The position numbers and the translations under genes were made by a program. The notes under the pieces were generated by a model that was given only the letters and a program-made list of their open reading frames with translations, did not search any database and was not told the DNA's origin. From Entophlyctis helioformis (taxonomy: Eukaryota > Chytridiomycota > Chytridiomycetes > Chytridiales > Chytriomycetaceae), in the NCBI GenBank assembly GCA_025526915.1, contig JAHLKH010000235.1:1-35250 (forward strand): 35,250 nt of DNA, in the 5' to 3' direction. Positions within the stretch are counted from its first letter, which is position 1; the number at the start of each line of letters is the position of its first letter. Below, one piece after another: positions 9,010-22,423 of this stretch.

Positions 9010-9987
9010 GCGACGGTGGTGTACAACCTGGTGGGCCACGACCTGGACCGGCCGGTGGACTATATTGTGTCGGGCGTCTGGTCCGAGCGGGCGGCCAAGG
9101 AAGCGCAGCTGCTCGGCGCCAACGTGCGCATCGTTGCCACGTCAAAGGCCACGGGCCACGACGGCCAGCTCGTCCCCGCACGTGCCGACTCGACAGCGTC
9201 ATCTGCGTCACCGTCGTCATCGCTGGCGGCGTGGCAGTTCAGCCCAGATGCGGCCTATGTGTACTACTGCGACAACGAGACGGTGCATGGCGTCGAGTTT
9301 GAAGACGACTTTGTGGATCGGCTGCCGGTGGGCAGCACGGTGGTGTGCGACGTCAGCTCCAACTTTCTGTCACGGCCCATCGACGTGGCCAAGTACGGCA
9401 TTCTGTTTGCGGGTGCGCAGAAGAACGCCGGGCCGGCAGGCGTGACGATTGCGATTGTGCGCGAGGACCTGCTGCGCGACACCAAGGCGGCGGGAGTGCG
9501 GGCAGGCGCACGCACGATCCCGATGCCCACGATGCTGGATCTCAAGGTCATGGCGGACAACAACTCGCTGTACAACACGCCGCCGACGTTTGCCATTTAC
9601 GTCACGGGGCTTGTGCTGCAGTGGGTCCTGGACCGCGGCGGCGTGGCGGCGATGCAGGAGGCGCGGATGCACAAGTCGCAGCAGCTGTACGATGCGATTG
9701 CCGCGCATGCAGAGACGTACGAGTGCTCGGTCAAGGCAGCGGGCCTGCGCTCGCGCATGAACGTGCCGTTCCGCATTGTGCGCAAGAGCGCCGACGGGCG
9801 GCTAGAGGCGTCCGCCGAACTGGAGAAGGCGTTCCTGGGCGAGGCAGAGGCGCGCGGCATGATGCAGCTCAAGGGGCACCGCAGCGTGGGCGGCATCCGC
9901 GCGTCGCTGTACAACGCGCTGGACGAGCAGGCGGTGGCGGCGCTCGTGGCGTTTATGGGCGAGTTTGCGGCACGCCACGCGCAGTAG
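8773..9987 (+). CDS. SER1: Phosphoserine aminotransferase
   Basis: PLP-dependent enzyme that converts 3-phosphohydroxypyruvate and glutamate to O-phosphoserine and 2-oxoglutarate, the second step of serine synthesis (class V aminotransferase, SerC/Ser1/PSAT1). Intronless, 404 residues, slightly longer than usual (~360-395). The N-terminus MKMWNFSAGPGVLPKPVL is the typical SerC start. LMELSHRS and LFLQGGASTQFA follow, and the PLP lysine lies in FAGAQKNAGPAG (Lys ~217). NTPPTFAIYV and GHRSVGGIRASLYNA close the protein. A Ser/Ala-rich insertion around 9185-9230 accounts for the extra length. ATG 8773 is chosen because it gives the conserved N-terminus; the frame is open further upstream without conservation. 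Confidence 0.97.
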
Positions 9988-10513
9988 CGTGGGCCGGCCG
10001 TGCGGGTGGCTGTCTGCGTGGCGGGTCTCGCTGTCTTGGACTGAATGAAGCGCACGTACACTCGGGCACACTCGGGCACGCGTGAATGAATAACGTCGTG
10101 GCGCAGGGCCAATCGACACTCTGCCGACGGTGCCGACGCTTCAGATCCGACAGACGCTTCAGATCCAGCAGACGCAGCGGATCCGTGCGACCTTCAGGCG
10201 ACTGGGAGCAAGCCAGAGCGAGAGCGAGAGCGAGAGAGCCAGACTGAGAGCGCCAGAGAGAGCGCCACAGTCACCGAGCAACCACCAGCAACCACCAGCA
10301 AGGCCCGGGAGTGGCCGGTGAGTCGGCGTCAGCGGCGAGGGCGGCACGCTCAGATCGGCTCGCTGGCTGGCTGGCACTCGCACGCACTGACGCACACTCG
10401 CACTGGCCAGATCCACCCACTGCACCCACGCACCGCACGCACTCGGCGAGCCTTGCCTGCAGAGCTGCCCTCTACCGTCCGTCTACCGTCCGTCTACCGC
10501 CTGTCTGCCCGCC
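9988..10513 (+). promoter_or_regulatory. Intergenic region upstream of RIM15-like gene, rich in short tandem repeats
   Basis: No gene seen. It contains AGACGCTTCAGATCC-type direct repeats (~10136-10172), a GAGAGC tract (~10214-10262), ACCACCAGCA repeats (~10279-10300) and a tandem CCGTCCGTCTA decamer array (~10476-10500). It includes a good GGTGAGTC donor at 10316-10323 and a TGCCTGCAG acceptor near 10461, so a 5' intron of the kinase gene is possible. Confidence 0.45.
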
Positions 10514-13500
10514 ATGGAGCCCACGAGCAGCAATGCCAACAGCACCACGCCAATACAGCCAACACCAGCACCAGCACCAGCACCAGCACCAACACTGCCA
10601 GCACTGCCAGCACGCCCCCTCCGCTCTTTGTCAAGAGCAAGCGCCCCGCCTCGCAGCAGCTCAAAGTCGACAGGCGGCTGTCGCCCCTCAACCCGCTGTC
10701 GTCGCTGGCCGTTGCGCCGACCTCGAGCCCAGGCGCGCCGCTGTCCGCGTCCGCCTCGTCCGGCACCGATGCCTTTCCTCCTGCTGCTCTGCCAACTGCA
10801 GCATCTGCGTCTGCATCTACATCTGCATCTACATCTGCACCTGCACCTTCATCGGCATCGGCTGCCGCTGCGTCGGCTCCTGCTGCCGCTGGCACCACCA
10901 TCATCGCCACAACTGCGCCAATCATCACAACCACCACAACCACCGTCAGTGCGCGTGACCGCGACCGTGACCGCGACCGTGACCGAGATCGCGATGTTCA
11001 CGACCTCAGTCCCGCCTCGCCAACATCGCCCGGCGGCTTCACCTATGTCGACGAGAACGGCGTCTTCATCAAGCGCCGCTCCTTCAATGTCCCCGTCAGT
11101 CTGCGCAAGCTCGCCACCGGCCGCGTCGCCGTCGATGCCGAGCGGTCGGCCTATGCCTCGCAGCCGCAATCCTCCTCGTCGTCGTCGCTCGCCTCGACGG
11201 CATCCTCTGGATCTGCTGCTTCTTTCTCGGCGTCTGCATTTGCATCCGCATCTGCCACGCAGGGCCAGCTTCTCCCTTCTGCGTCGCTTGGATCTCCGTC
11301 ATCGTCTGTATCTGCTGCATCTGCCATGACGTCAGTCTTGGCCTCCAGTTCGTCAAATGCACACGCGCATGCACATTCATCGACGTCCTCGCCGCCGCCG
11401 GCTGCTCCATCGCACAGAATGGCCAGCGGCCTTAGCGCTGTCAATACCACCGCGAGCTCGCTTGGATCGGTCCAGGGCTCCCTCAGGAGTCTGTCTGACC
11501 AGCCAAGCTCGCCTGTCCGCTCCATCGGCAGTCCGGGCGGCCTGTTTCCAAAGTTTGCCAGCTCGACCCGCCGCGTCAGTCGCGGCTCAGATAGATCGGA
11601 CAGCGATGACTCTGAGCTTGCCAACAGCACCTTTGGCGGCTACGCCTCTCACAGTATTAGCAGCAGCGCGAGTCCGGGACAGCATTCAAGCCACGCTGCA
11701 AGCGGCGTCTCGCCGTTGCCGGGATCTGCCAGACTTGGGCTGTTGGCCCAGTCCGGTGCACCTGGTAGTCCAAGCCCAACCAGCCCACTTGGAATCAGCC
11801 AGCCGCTTCAGCATTCGCCGCACGGGGCTGTCTCGGCAAGAGCACGGCTGATGCAGTCGTCGGATTCAGATACCATTTACAGCACCCCAAACACAAACGC
11901 GTCGGGCTCGGCCCATTCCTCAGCAGCAAGCTCGCCCCACATGACAAAGTCCCCTCGGCCACCAAGTGCGACACACTCGCGTCAGAGAAGTGCCGGTGCA
12001 AGCAGCTTCAGCAAGAGCAGCAGTCCTGGGCACTCGCCTCTGCCTGTCACAGAGCATCGCCCTTCACCAAAGTCGGGCAATCCGCCAATTTCGTCAAAGA
12101 CGGCTGCCTCAACCAAGCCAAGCGATCCACAGCCGCTGGTGCCAAAACACATCCTGTATCTGTCCGCATCGCTGCCCGACATGCCTTCGTGGTCCAGACC
12201 CAGATCCATGTCAGTACACTCTGCAACAGGCGCTTTTCCTGCATCGCTCAAGCACAGCAGTCAGCAGTACCAGGTCTCAACTCCCATTGTGGGCACGCTC
12301 GGCCGCGCAGAAACTCCAGACGCGTCTTGGCGTCTGTATGCTGCGAGCAAGTCACCTGTCCCTGCATCTGCGCAGCTGCCAACATCCGGCGGAGACGCAT
12401 CCGCAGGCATGACATCTGCATCGCCGTCCTCGGCTACTTCGTCAGGAATGCCCGCCCAGGCTCGCTCGCCGTCGCCAGCTCTTGCTTCAGCTGCTCTTCC
12501 AATGTACACGTCGAGCGGCTTATTCACTGCCCCGCCTCTGCTTCGCGCTGCTCGTCCGCGCACCTTGTCGTCAACTTTGGGCCATTCATCCAACGCAAGC
12601 ACCAGCGCAGTGTCTGCGAAAGCTATCATAGCTCCGACATCAGCAGCGCATGTCACTTTGGCATCAGCATCGGCTTCCACAGCCGTGTCGGTGGGGTCGC
12701 CATTGGCAAAGGCCAAGTTTCCTGCCATGCCCAGCCGTGCTGGCAGCAACGAGCGACTGGACCGTCTGGCCATGAGCTTCACCGTGTCCGATCTGCAGGC
12801 GTACACGGCAGTCGTTGAAAACTCGCGCCAGGCCAAGAACTATTTGTGGAAATGCGAGCCAACGGCGTTCTGGCCTGCCTGGCACGACGTCTTGCAGCAG
12901 CAGCAGCAGCAGCAGCAACAGCCTCTCTCAGACTTGCTTGAATCATCAGGACACCAGAACCAGCAACAGTCGCTGTTTGACTTGCAACAGCAGCAGCAGC
13001 AGCGTCAAGAGGGCTATCACATGGTGCCGTTGCCGGCAGCGCACTTCCAGGGCATACCGCTGCAAGATCGTCAGATGTTGCAGGCATCTCAACAGCAACA
13101 GCAGCTGTATCAATCCCCAGCCACGCAGCCATATCAAATGCTCCAGACGCTCCCTGGCATCGCTCTCACTTTGAGCCCATCTTTGGTCCCCACCAACACA
13201 GTCATAACGCCGCACCGCAACCCATCGCCGACAAGGCTGCCGCCAAACATGCGCGCTGGCATGATCAGCTCGCCCGTCTTGACGCCCTTGCCTGTGTCCA
13301 TTCTCGACTTTCGATCGCCCAGCCCGATGTTTCTGCTCGACGACGATGACGCAAACGAGTCAGACTCGAGCATCACATCGGCAAGTGCGCGCTCCATGAA
13401 CAAGATGGAGTCGGCCCTCCACGGCAGCAATATCAAGTCGCGTTCTAGGCGGCTGCGTGGCTCGTTACACATCTCAACATCTGGGAATCCACACGGCCAG

Positions 13501-16500
13501 TCTGCATCGCCAGTGCTGCAGCAGAGCCGTCTGTCGTCTCCAGTCAAGGGGGGCATGTCTCCGCCACCGGTATCGTCCGGCAGCGAGGCATCGTGGCGCG
13601 CACCTTCGTCCACGCCTCTTAACAGATCGCTGAGTGACGGTGACCTGACAGAGTACCTCAAGGGCTTTGCTGACCTCAAGAGCTCACTCCAAGTCGCCAA
13701 GATGACTTGCGATGCCGAAGTGCAAAAGATCCTTAAGGAGCTGGAAGAGCATGTTGAGCGCCGGATCCGATCCGCCACATCTGCAGACAGCCGCATGCCG
13801 ACGCCATCGACGCCCATCGACATCCGGTCCAGCACCACCGCCACCTCCAGCTTGGCCTATGGCAGGACCAGCGCAACGTCGTCCACATCGAGCTTCCACG
13901 CGACCGACCACTCGCCCTTGTCGTATTCGCAGCACTCGCAGAACAGCTTCTCCACATCACAGTCGCCGCTGCAGCAGTCGTTTTCACAGTCGCCGTCGCA
14001 GCTCAGCCAGCACCAGAACCCGCAGCTCTACCAACAGCTTCAACAGCAGGCGTCTCTGCCGCCCATACGCGATCGCAAGACGCTGGATGCGTGGCAGACG
14101 CAGCTGCCTCCTGTCAACGCCTCTATTACCATGCCGCTTGCGCAGCAGAAGCCGCCGCTACCAGGGGTTGGTGGATCAGCATCGTCCATTGTGCAGCAGG
14201 CAGCAAGCGCAACGTCCACGACCAACAACTCTCGCGTCGGCAGCACCGTCGGTCTGAGCGCGAGCAGCAACGCGCCAGGCATGCTGGTGACAACGGGCAC
14301 GCCGCCGTCCAAGCGATCGTCCATCATCCGTCTCGCCGACGACGTCAAGCCAGGCGTCCATATCCTGACAAGCGAAGACGCGCAGGAGACGCCGTTTTCC
14401 ATGGCCATCAAGGACCTCATTGACGCTGCCGAGGGCATCCTCGAGATGGACGTCACGTCTCTGATGACGCCGGGTACGTGCCGCTCCGTCATTGCCGAGA
14501 TCCAGGAACTGCAGCACCGGTGGGCACAGCACCCCGACTGGCCGCTCACCGAGGTGGTTGTGCGGCTGCTGATTGTGTTTGCGAGCGTCGCGCGGCTGTT
14601 GGAGCATCTGGAGGAAGACACGCGCATGTGGATGTACGTGTCTGGGTACTCGGGTCCGGGTCCGCAGGCACGTATCTTTTCGGGTGTCGCGCGCGGCCGT
14701 CGGCCATCGGCGGCGCTCTTCCCCTTGCCGCCGCGGCTGGCCGTGCGCCGCGAGTCCATGTCGTCGACCTTTTCGTCGGGCACGGGCATGGATTCGAGTG
14801 ATGCCGACATGGAGGACGATGGCGGTGCCGAGTCGGAGACGAGTCGCGAGGGCACGCCGCGGCGTATGCGGCAGCCACGGTCGCGCACGCGCACGTCGCG
14901 GCCGTTCTTACAGCTTGTCAGCAAGCACGAGAAGCAGCAGGACAAGTGGTCGCTGAGCGAGCTGCGGGCAGCTGCAGATGAAGGCCAGAGCCTCAACGTG
15001 CTGCTCGAGGTCGCGTACGATGGGCTGGTGACGTACATCTCGCCGGTGGTGCGGGCAGTGTTTGGATACGAGCCGTCTGCGGTCGTTGGTGCCAGCACCA
15101 TGCCGTTCTTACCGCCCAACGAGCGCAATGTCTTTGTGGATGCTTGCCGGTCGTGTCCCAGCGAGGACAAGGCGACCATGGAGATTGCGTTTGTCGCCGT
15201 GCGCGCCGATGGCCGGCTGCTGCGTATGGAAGCCAAGGGCATGCTCAATCTTGACAAGACAACCGGCAGGAAACGCAGCGTCATCTGGGTCACGCGTCCG
15301 GTTGGGCTCAAGGGCGAGCTGTGGGAGGACGAGCTGTATGGTCAGGACGCAGGCAGCCAGGCCGCAGGGGCCAGTGGGCCTGGAGCCAAACCCGCGTTAT
15401 CCACCGCCACTACAACGACTACCACGCCGCCCCATGATGCACACGGCGACACGGCTGCGTCAACCGCCACGTCCATGTATGCCAACTCGTCGGCTGCAAC
15501 AGGATCTGGCCGGTCCATGTCTCTCATGGGCTCTGCACTGCACGACGGCCAGTCGCCATACATGGCCGAAGAGTCGATTGCCACGACCGCGTCGCCCGTG
15601 CTGCCAGCCACGCCTGGACCCGCCATGCTTGCTGACCCCACGATGCAGGCACATGACGAGCCCATCCCCATCACCGACCTCGCCCTCTGCAACATCTGCG
15701 AGCGCTCGGTACCGGCTATCATCTTTGAGGAGCACTCGGACCTGTGCACCAAGGTCCACAAGACGGAGATGGAGGTTGTGCTCGCCAACGACCAGCTCAA
15801 AAACTACCGCGCGCAGTGCCTCGAGAAGGTCGGGCTCCTCGAAGACGAGATCAAGGAAGAGCGGATGGAGCTTGCCGAGATCATCACTCGCCGCAAGTCG
15901 CAGGAGATGCTGGCTACTCCGGCTGGTGCGTCTGCACCGTCCGATGCGACACCGGCGTCGCCCACAGTGCCGTCGTCGATGCAGACAGACGGGCCAGTGC
16001 CATCGGATGCTGCACACGCGTCGTCGTCATGGGTGCCCAATGCCGGCGGGCTGTCTGAAGACAATGACCGCCGAAAGTACCTGCGGCATCTGGAGAAGCT
16101 CGTGCTGCTTGGGCGGAACATCCTTGGTGTCATTGACGAGACGCTGGCGATCCCGATCCCCAAGACCGATGATGTGCAGGTTACAGGGACGGCGGAAGAG
16201 TACGATCCGCAGACTGGCCAGCTGGTCTACCGCCCGGCGTTCCCGTGGGCAGACGTCAACTCTGGTATGCGGTATTTTGCATGTGGTGGCTGTGTCGATG
16301 CGTTTGAAGTGGATTGGCTGACGTGTGGTAATGGCGGACAGACACCATGCAGTCGCAGATGCTGGACGTTGCAATGCAGTCGCCGGCACTCGGCAAGCGC
16401 ATGTCGTTTTTCGCGCAGGCTGGCAACAGCGGCGGCATGGTCATTGGCCCGCAGGCGGGATCGTTGCGCACGTTCGAGTTTGGCCGGCTGCTCGACTGGG

Positions 16501-19500
16501 AGTGTCCGCCTGAATCCGAGTTCTACCCGCCCGACATGCCCGTCGGATCCGAGGGCGAGTCGGCTGACCCCAACAGCAACGCGCAGGGCTCCGAGGCGGG
16601 CTCCGAGTCCATAGGCCTGCAGGTGGACGAGGTCGTCGTTTCCATGGCTCTTGCGATCCGCGCGATCGGCGTTGATACGGCCGTGTGTCTGCGCAACAAG
16701 ATCCAGTCGGTGCGGTGCTTACGCATGGACATGCAGGACTACCGCGAGTGCATGCAGCGCGAGGAGGAGATCAAGGTCGAAATCGGTATCCAGACGGGTG
16801 CCATCTCGATGGGCGACATGGAGTACGCGCAGGCTGCCCTGATGGACCAGGTGAACATGCAGCAGCAACAGCAACAGCAGCAGGATGGATCAGCCGCTGG
16901 TGATGACGATGGCGGTGATCGCGATCATGGCAGCGGGTCGGCGTCGACTGGGTCTTCAGAGAGCACTGGTGATGACGATGGAGATGGCGATGGAGAAAAT
17001 CGGCCGGAGCAGCAAATGCAACAGCAGCAGCAAGCATACCAGCCATCACGATTGCAGCCACAGTCGCTTCACCCACACGCTCATGCACACTCTCAGCAGC
17101 GCAGATTGACTGGATCGCCACTGGCATTGAATGTGACGGTGCGGCCCGCCGATCTCGACAGCTCGGGATCTGTGCCTCTTGGGTCTGGGCTGCAGGCATT
17201 CGCGCTGTCCGCCACTCCTTCAACTGCTTCGCCCAGCCCGGCAACCGCTGGTACGTCTGCTGGGTTGTCGTCCGCGACACCTTCGGCCACCAGTGCCAGT
17301 CGTCAACAGCTGGCGCCATCATCGGGGCCGTCATCAGCAGGATCGAGCGTCGTTCAGTCGCCCGTGTTGACACCAACGATTGAGCGCCGATCGCACGCAC
17401 CGTCAGCGCCGCCGCCGTCTTCTGGAGATGCCCGACAGCACGGCTCTGCTGGCACCGCTAGCACCAACGCGAGTGGTTCCAACACGGGCACGATAGGCGG
17501 CATCCTAAGCGCCAATTCTGGCATGATACCCGGCGCTCTGCAGGTGGATGACGAATCGCAGATTGGTGCTGCTGGCCCGGCTATGGGAGGCGATGCTTCG
17601 CCACGGTCAAAGTCCCGACGCAACAGGCTCGGTGGCGCGCTCAACATCCGCACGTCGCAAGGCTCAGACATGGGTGAGCTGGCCGATCTGGGTGTAGCCC
17701 GCAAGAAACGCGGCAGCATCCGCCACCCACGGCTCGTGTCTGGCGGCGGCTCAGGCTCGGGCTCGGGCTCCGGATCCGGTTCTGGCCTCGGCAGTGCAGA
17801 CAAGACCCTCGAGATCGAAGTCATTCGCTCGCCCGTCATGAGCTCTCCGCTCCCACACCTCCTGATGAGCGGCGGCTCCAACAGTCGCCATACCTCCAGC
17901 CCCACACCGACCCTGTCGTTCATGCTCGCAAGCGCAGGCTTGAGCACCGGCCCGGCCACATCGTCCTTGCTGTCCGCCGGCCTCCTAGCAGCCCCGTCGC
18001 CGCCCGTCTCAGCACCCGTCTCCCCAATGGCCATGAGCGGCCCGGGATACCCGCTGCTCACCACGCCGGTCCAACGCACACTGCCCAGCATCAAAGACTA
18101 TGAGATCATCAAGCCCATCTCCAAAGGCGCGTTTGGCTCCGTGTACCTCGCCAAGAAACGCGTCACGGGCGACTACTTTGCGATCAAGGTCATCCGCAAG
18201 GCCGACATGGTCGCCAAGAACCAGGTCATGAACATCAAGTCGGAGCGCATGATCCTGACGCAGCTCGACTCTCCCTTTGTCGTCAAGCTCTACTACTCGT
18301 TCCAGTCCAAGGAACACATCTATCTCGTCATGGAGTATCTGAATGGCGGCGACTGTGCCGCGCTGCTCAAGAATATGGGCCAGCTGGACGAGACGTGGGC
18401 GAGACAGTACATCTGCGAAGTGGTGCTCGGGCTGGAGTTTCTGCACTCGCGCGATATTGTCCATCGGTGCGTTGGAAGGACGGTTCTGTAGGCTGTATGG
18501 TATGCGACTAACGCACGGATCGACTATGAATTTGTGGCAGTGATCTTAAACCGGACAATCTGCTCATTGATGCGAGCGGGCATATCAAGCTGACCGACTT
18601 TGGGCTGTCACGCGTCGGGTTCCTTGGACGCCGTGCGCGCGGTGTGGGCGACTCGGTTGCTGGAGGCAGCGCCTCTTCAGGGACGGGCGGTGGACAAGCA
18701 TCCGCGTACTCGATGTCTGCGTCAGGCATGGGTGGTGGCGGGCCTGCTGGCTCGTCGGGCCAGACTGGAGGGCCGCTCAATCCAGCGTCTGCAGCCAACA
18801 GCCCTGTGCCAGCGTCGGCATCGCTGGCATCTGCTGCTCTTCAAGGGTATTCGAGCCCGACGCACAAGGAAGCAGGGCTTGGATCGGCGTTCCATTCGCA
18901 GCTTCAGCATCTGCGCAACACGGGCGGCGGGTTCGGCAGCGGACACAGCCGACGTGGCTCGTTGGCCAGCATCTCCTCGTCGGGCGACTCGACACCGATC
19001 CTCGGCGGCCGTCTTGCAGAGAAGCTGGACGAAAAAGACTCGAAGCAGTTTGTCGGCACGCCTGACTATCTTGCACCGGAGAGCATCCTGGGTCTCGGCC
19101 AAGGAGTCAGCGTCGACTGGTGGGCTCTCGGTGTCATCCTGTACGAATTTCTGTACGGCATCCCGCCGTTCAACGCCCCGACTCCGCCGCAAGTCTTTGA
19201 AAACATTCTGATGCGCCGCGTCGACTGGCACGAGGACGAGGTGGATGTCAGCGAAGAAGCCCACGATCTCATGGACAAGCTCATGTGTCCCGACATTGAT
19301 GCGCGGCTTGGCTTTGGCGGTGCGGCAGAAGTACGTGGACAGGAGTGGTTTGCGGATGTCGACTGGACGCGGCTGTTACAGCAGACGGCGCCGTTTGTGC
19401 CCAAGACGAGCAACATTGAGGACACGGACTATTTTGATGCGCGCGGCGTGTCGGCCAAGAACAAGGAGTCGATGGAGAATGACGCAACCGTCGGCCAGCA

Positions 19501-21383
19501 TGATACGTCTGGCACGCCTGCCGCGACTGCTGCTGGCGGGGCTGCCGAGCCGATGGCTAGTGGTGGAGACAAGGCACCGGTGGACAGCAACAACGATGGT
19601 GATGATGGGCTGACAGCGGAGACGTCCGATCAGCCTGGTGGCAAGGAACACAAGGAGAGCGAGTCGAGCCGCAACGAGGACCCAGAGTGCGCGTACCTGC
19701 AAGCGGCCATCAACGACGCCGAGGAAGAAGTGCCAGACTTTGGCGACGTGGTGTACAAGAACTTGCCGCTCCTTGAGCGTGCCAACAAGAAGCTCGTGTC
19801 CAAGATCCGCTCAGACTTTCCTGCGGGTGAGGAGTGGAAGCAGCGGCGGCGCGACTCGCTGCCCGTCGTGGCTGCCATGCCTGGCACGCGCGGACTGCCG
19901 GGTCTTGCCAGCATGGTGGGTTCCGTCGGGCTGTCGCAGTCGCTGACGGGCGGGAGTGGAAACACGCCGACTTCGGCCACCACGCCTACCAGCAGCCATG
20001 CACGCGCTCGCACCATGTCCGGACACTCGATGCCGACGTCGGCCCTTTACTCGTCGGCATTCTATGGCCACAACCTGGGCAACTCGGGCAGCTTTAACGA
20101 CTCGCAGTCACCGGTTATCCAGCAGTCGTTTGCCGATCTCGGGCCGCCAGAGTCGGCGTCCACATCCGTCGATGGATCGTCTGACGTGTATGTGCCGCCT
20201 CCGTCGTTTGCGTCCAAGCAGGTCAAGAATCTGCTGGCTGAAGTCGGCGGATTGGCGCGACGCAACTCGTTGCCCACGCGGCTGCGTGGATCGTCCATGG
20301 GATCTGACGGCGTTGCTGCAGGCAGTCCTGTCCCTGCAGCGTCGGCAAGTGCTGGCGCTGCCGCGTCTCCTGCACTGCCAATGGCACCTGCATCGCCCAA
20401 GTTGGACGCGTCGTCGCTGCTGCGCGAGTCTCCAGTGCGGGATTCGCCTGTCCGCGAGTCGCCGCTTCGGGATTCACGGCAAGACCCGCAGTCTGGCAGT
20501 GCCAGCGGGGGGCCGCCCGGCGGCACAGGATCCACGAGCTCGTACCAGTCGTACCTGGAGAGCGCCAAGCAGCAGCTGTTCCGCGAGCAGCGCCGTGGCA
20601 GCAGTTTCTCGATGCAGGGCCGTGAAGCGAGCATGCTCACGTCGTCGCTGACATCACCCGATGTCTTTACTGAGCCGATCCCGTTGCCCGTGGCGCCGTC
20701 TTTGCAGTCGCCCGTGCAGTCCAACATGACGCCGCCGCGTTCAAACTCCATGTCGTCACAGTCGACGTCGTCTGCTGCCGTGCTCACATCAGGCGGATCG
20801 CCTCTGCTTGGCAGCTTCCACGGCTCTTCATCGTCGCCATCGTCGCCGGCACTTGGACAACAGCCACCGCCGCTCAACGGACGGCTGCTCGATGTGCTGA
20901 TTGCGGATGACAATCCCGTTGCGGCCAAGATGCTCGAGTCGATGCTGTCGCGGCAGTACTGCCGCTGCGTGACTGTCAAGAACGGCGCAGAGGCTGTCCG
21001 CTGCTCCATGGGCGAAGTCAAGTTTGATGCCATCTTCCTCGACATTGGCATGCCTGTCCGTAAGTACATCATTGTCCTATGGTGCGCGGCTGTTCCTTGC
21101 ATGCAGATGCACTGGCACTCACACTCGCCCGTTCTTGACCGCGACAGTTGATGGCGAGGCGGCTGCACACATGATCCGCACCACCAAGAACATCAACCAG
21201 TCAACGCCCATCGTCGGGCTGACTGCCGAGGAGCCCACGTTTGCGCAGACACAGACGTTTGACGATATCATGGCCAAGCCTGTCACCAAAGACGCGCTCC
21301 ATCGCACGCTGGCTGCGATTGCGCCTGCCGATTCCCTGCTTGCGGCTGATGTTGCTGCCACCGTTTCTGCGATGCGCGGGTAG
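10514..21383 (+). CDS. RIM15: Rim15-like PAS / zinc-finger / AGC kinase / receiver-domain protein
   Basis: Greatwall-family nutrient and stress kinase. In yeast it acts downstream of TORC1/PKA and phosphorylates endosulfines to control quiescence entry. Exons: ~10514-16264, 16342-18466, 18541-21059, 21148-21383; phases agree at all three introns. A very long disordered N-terminus (RD-dipeptide run ~10954-10995, polyQ ~12895-12920) comes first. The PAS domain is at ~14990-15310 and the C2HC-type finger (CNICERSVP...EEHSDLC) at ~15690-15750. The kinase runs from ~18088: SKGAFGSV, AIKVIRK, HRDLKPDN (split by intron 2), DFGLS. An activation-segment insert of ~150 residues precedes GTPDYLAPE, then VDWWALGVILYE. 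The receiver domain is at ~20888-21320: ADDN, FLDIGMP, LTAEE, AKPV, so all receiver residues are present. At about 3,540 residues it is roughly twice the yeast length. The start is unresolved: ATG 10514 is in another frame, and the correct frame has no early ATG. Confidence 0.93.
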
Positions 21384-21510
21384 ACTCGGGGCCTCTTGTA
21401 CCAATACATAGTTTTCTAGCAGAAGGTCTGGCACAAAGTGTTCGTTGTGCACGATAACGAATCGACTTTTCATGTTAGTTGGAGGTTCCACGATCAACCA
21501 ATAACTACCG

Positions 21511-22423
21511 ATGGATTTCCAAGTACGTTCTGGAGATGCCAGCACTGGAGATACCAGCTACACCAGCTACACCAGCGACACCAGCGACACCGGCGATACC
21601 AGACTGACAGCGTCCATGATATGCACAGAATCGAGTTGGCTCCAAGCCGGGCTCGGGTGGTGTTGCCGGCCACTCCGAGGGCAACGTCGACCGCCGAGAG
21701 CGGCTGCGCAAGCTGGCTCTCGAGACCATCGACCTGGCCAAGGACCCGTACTTTATGAAGAACCACCTGGGCTCTTACGAGTGCAAGCTGTGTCTGACGC
21801 TGCACACCAACGAAGGCTCGTACCTGGCGCACACGCAGGGCAAGAAGCACCAGACCAATCTGGCCCGCCGTGCTGCCCGTGATGCTCGTGACACCAACTA
21901 CGCCGGCCCGTCGATGATGGCTGCATCCTCGTTTGGTGGTGCAGGTGCCGGCACCGGTGCGAATGCGCCGCTCATGGCGCCCAAGGTCAAGAAGGTGGCC
22001 ATCAAGATCGGCCGGCCGGGATACAAGGTCACCAAGGTGCGTGACTCGGTGACGGGCCAGCTCGGCCTGCTGTTCCAGATCCACTACCCGCAGATTGCTG
22101 CAGACGCCGGCAAGCCCCGGCAGCGCTTCATGTCTGCGTACGAGCAGCGCATCGAGGCGCCGTCTCGCCACTTTCAGTATCTGCTGGTCGCTGCTGAGCC
22201 GTACGAGACTATCGCCTTCAAGGTGCAGTCGCTCGAGATTGACCGCTCAGAGGGCCGCTTCTGGACATATTGGGACCCAGACTCGAAGCAGTTCCACATG
22301 CAGTTCTTTTTCAAGGGCGACAGAGGCAGCGGTGTGGCACCTGCCCCAGCATCATCAGCAGCATCAACAGCAGCAGCAGCACCACCGCCTTCGTCGTCGC
22401 TGGTTGCAGCAGGAGGCCCATAG
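21511..22423 (+). CDS. SF3A2: Splicing factor 3A subunit 2 (SF3A2 / Prp11)
   Basis: Core U2 snRNP protein of the SF3a complex, required for prespliceosome assembly in the nucleus. A 12-nt first coding exon (21511-21522, MDFQ) is joined over a 106-nt intron to exon 2 (21629-22423), giving 268 residues. The mature N-terminus reads MDFQNRVGSKPGSGG, the hallmark of this family. It is followed by RRERLRKLALETID, DPYFMKNHLGSYECKLCLTLH and SYLAHTQGKKHQTNLARRAA. These contain the C2H2 matrin-type zinc finger (Cys-x2-Cys ... His-x5-His). The C-terminal half has the conserved SEGRFWTYWDPDSKQF segment and ends with a short Ala/Pro/Ser tail instead of the long proline-rich repeats of animal SF3A2. The RIM15-like stop lies only 127 bp upstream. 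Confidence 0.96.
21552..21603 (+). repeat. 9-bp minisatellite inside the SF3A2 intron
   Basis: Tandem ACCAGCKAC-type units, about five and a half copies with small changes (ACCAGCTAC twice, ACCAGCGAC twice, ACCGGCGAT). It occupies about half of the 106-nt intron. Confidence 0.85.

Noticed and set aside
10494..12251. Several long minus-strand ORFs across the Rim15 N-terminus
   Set aside because: GC-rich repetitive coding sequence leaves the antisense frames open. Their composition is Ala/Asp/Val repeats, and the plus strand carries the conserved domains.
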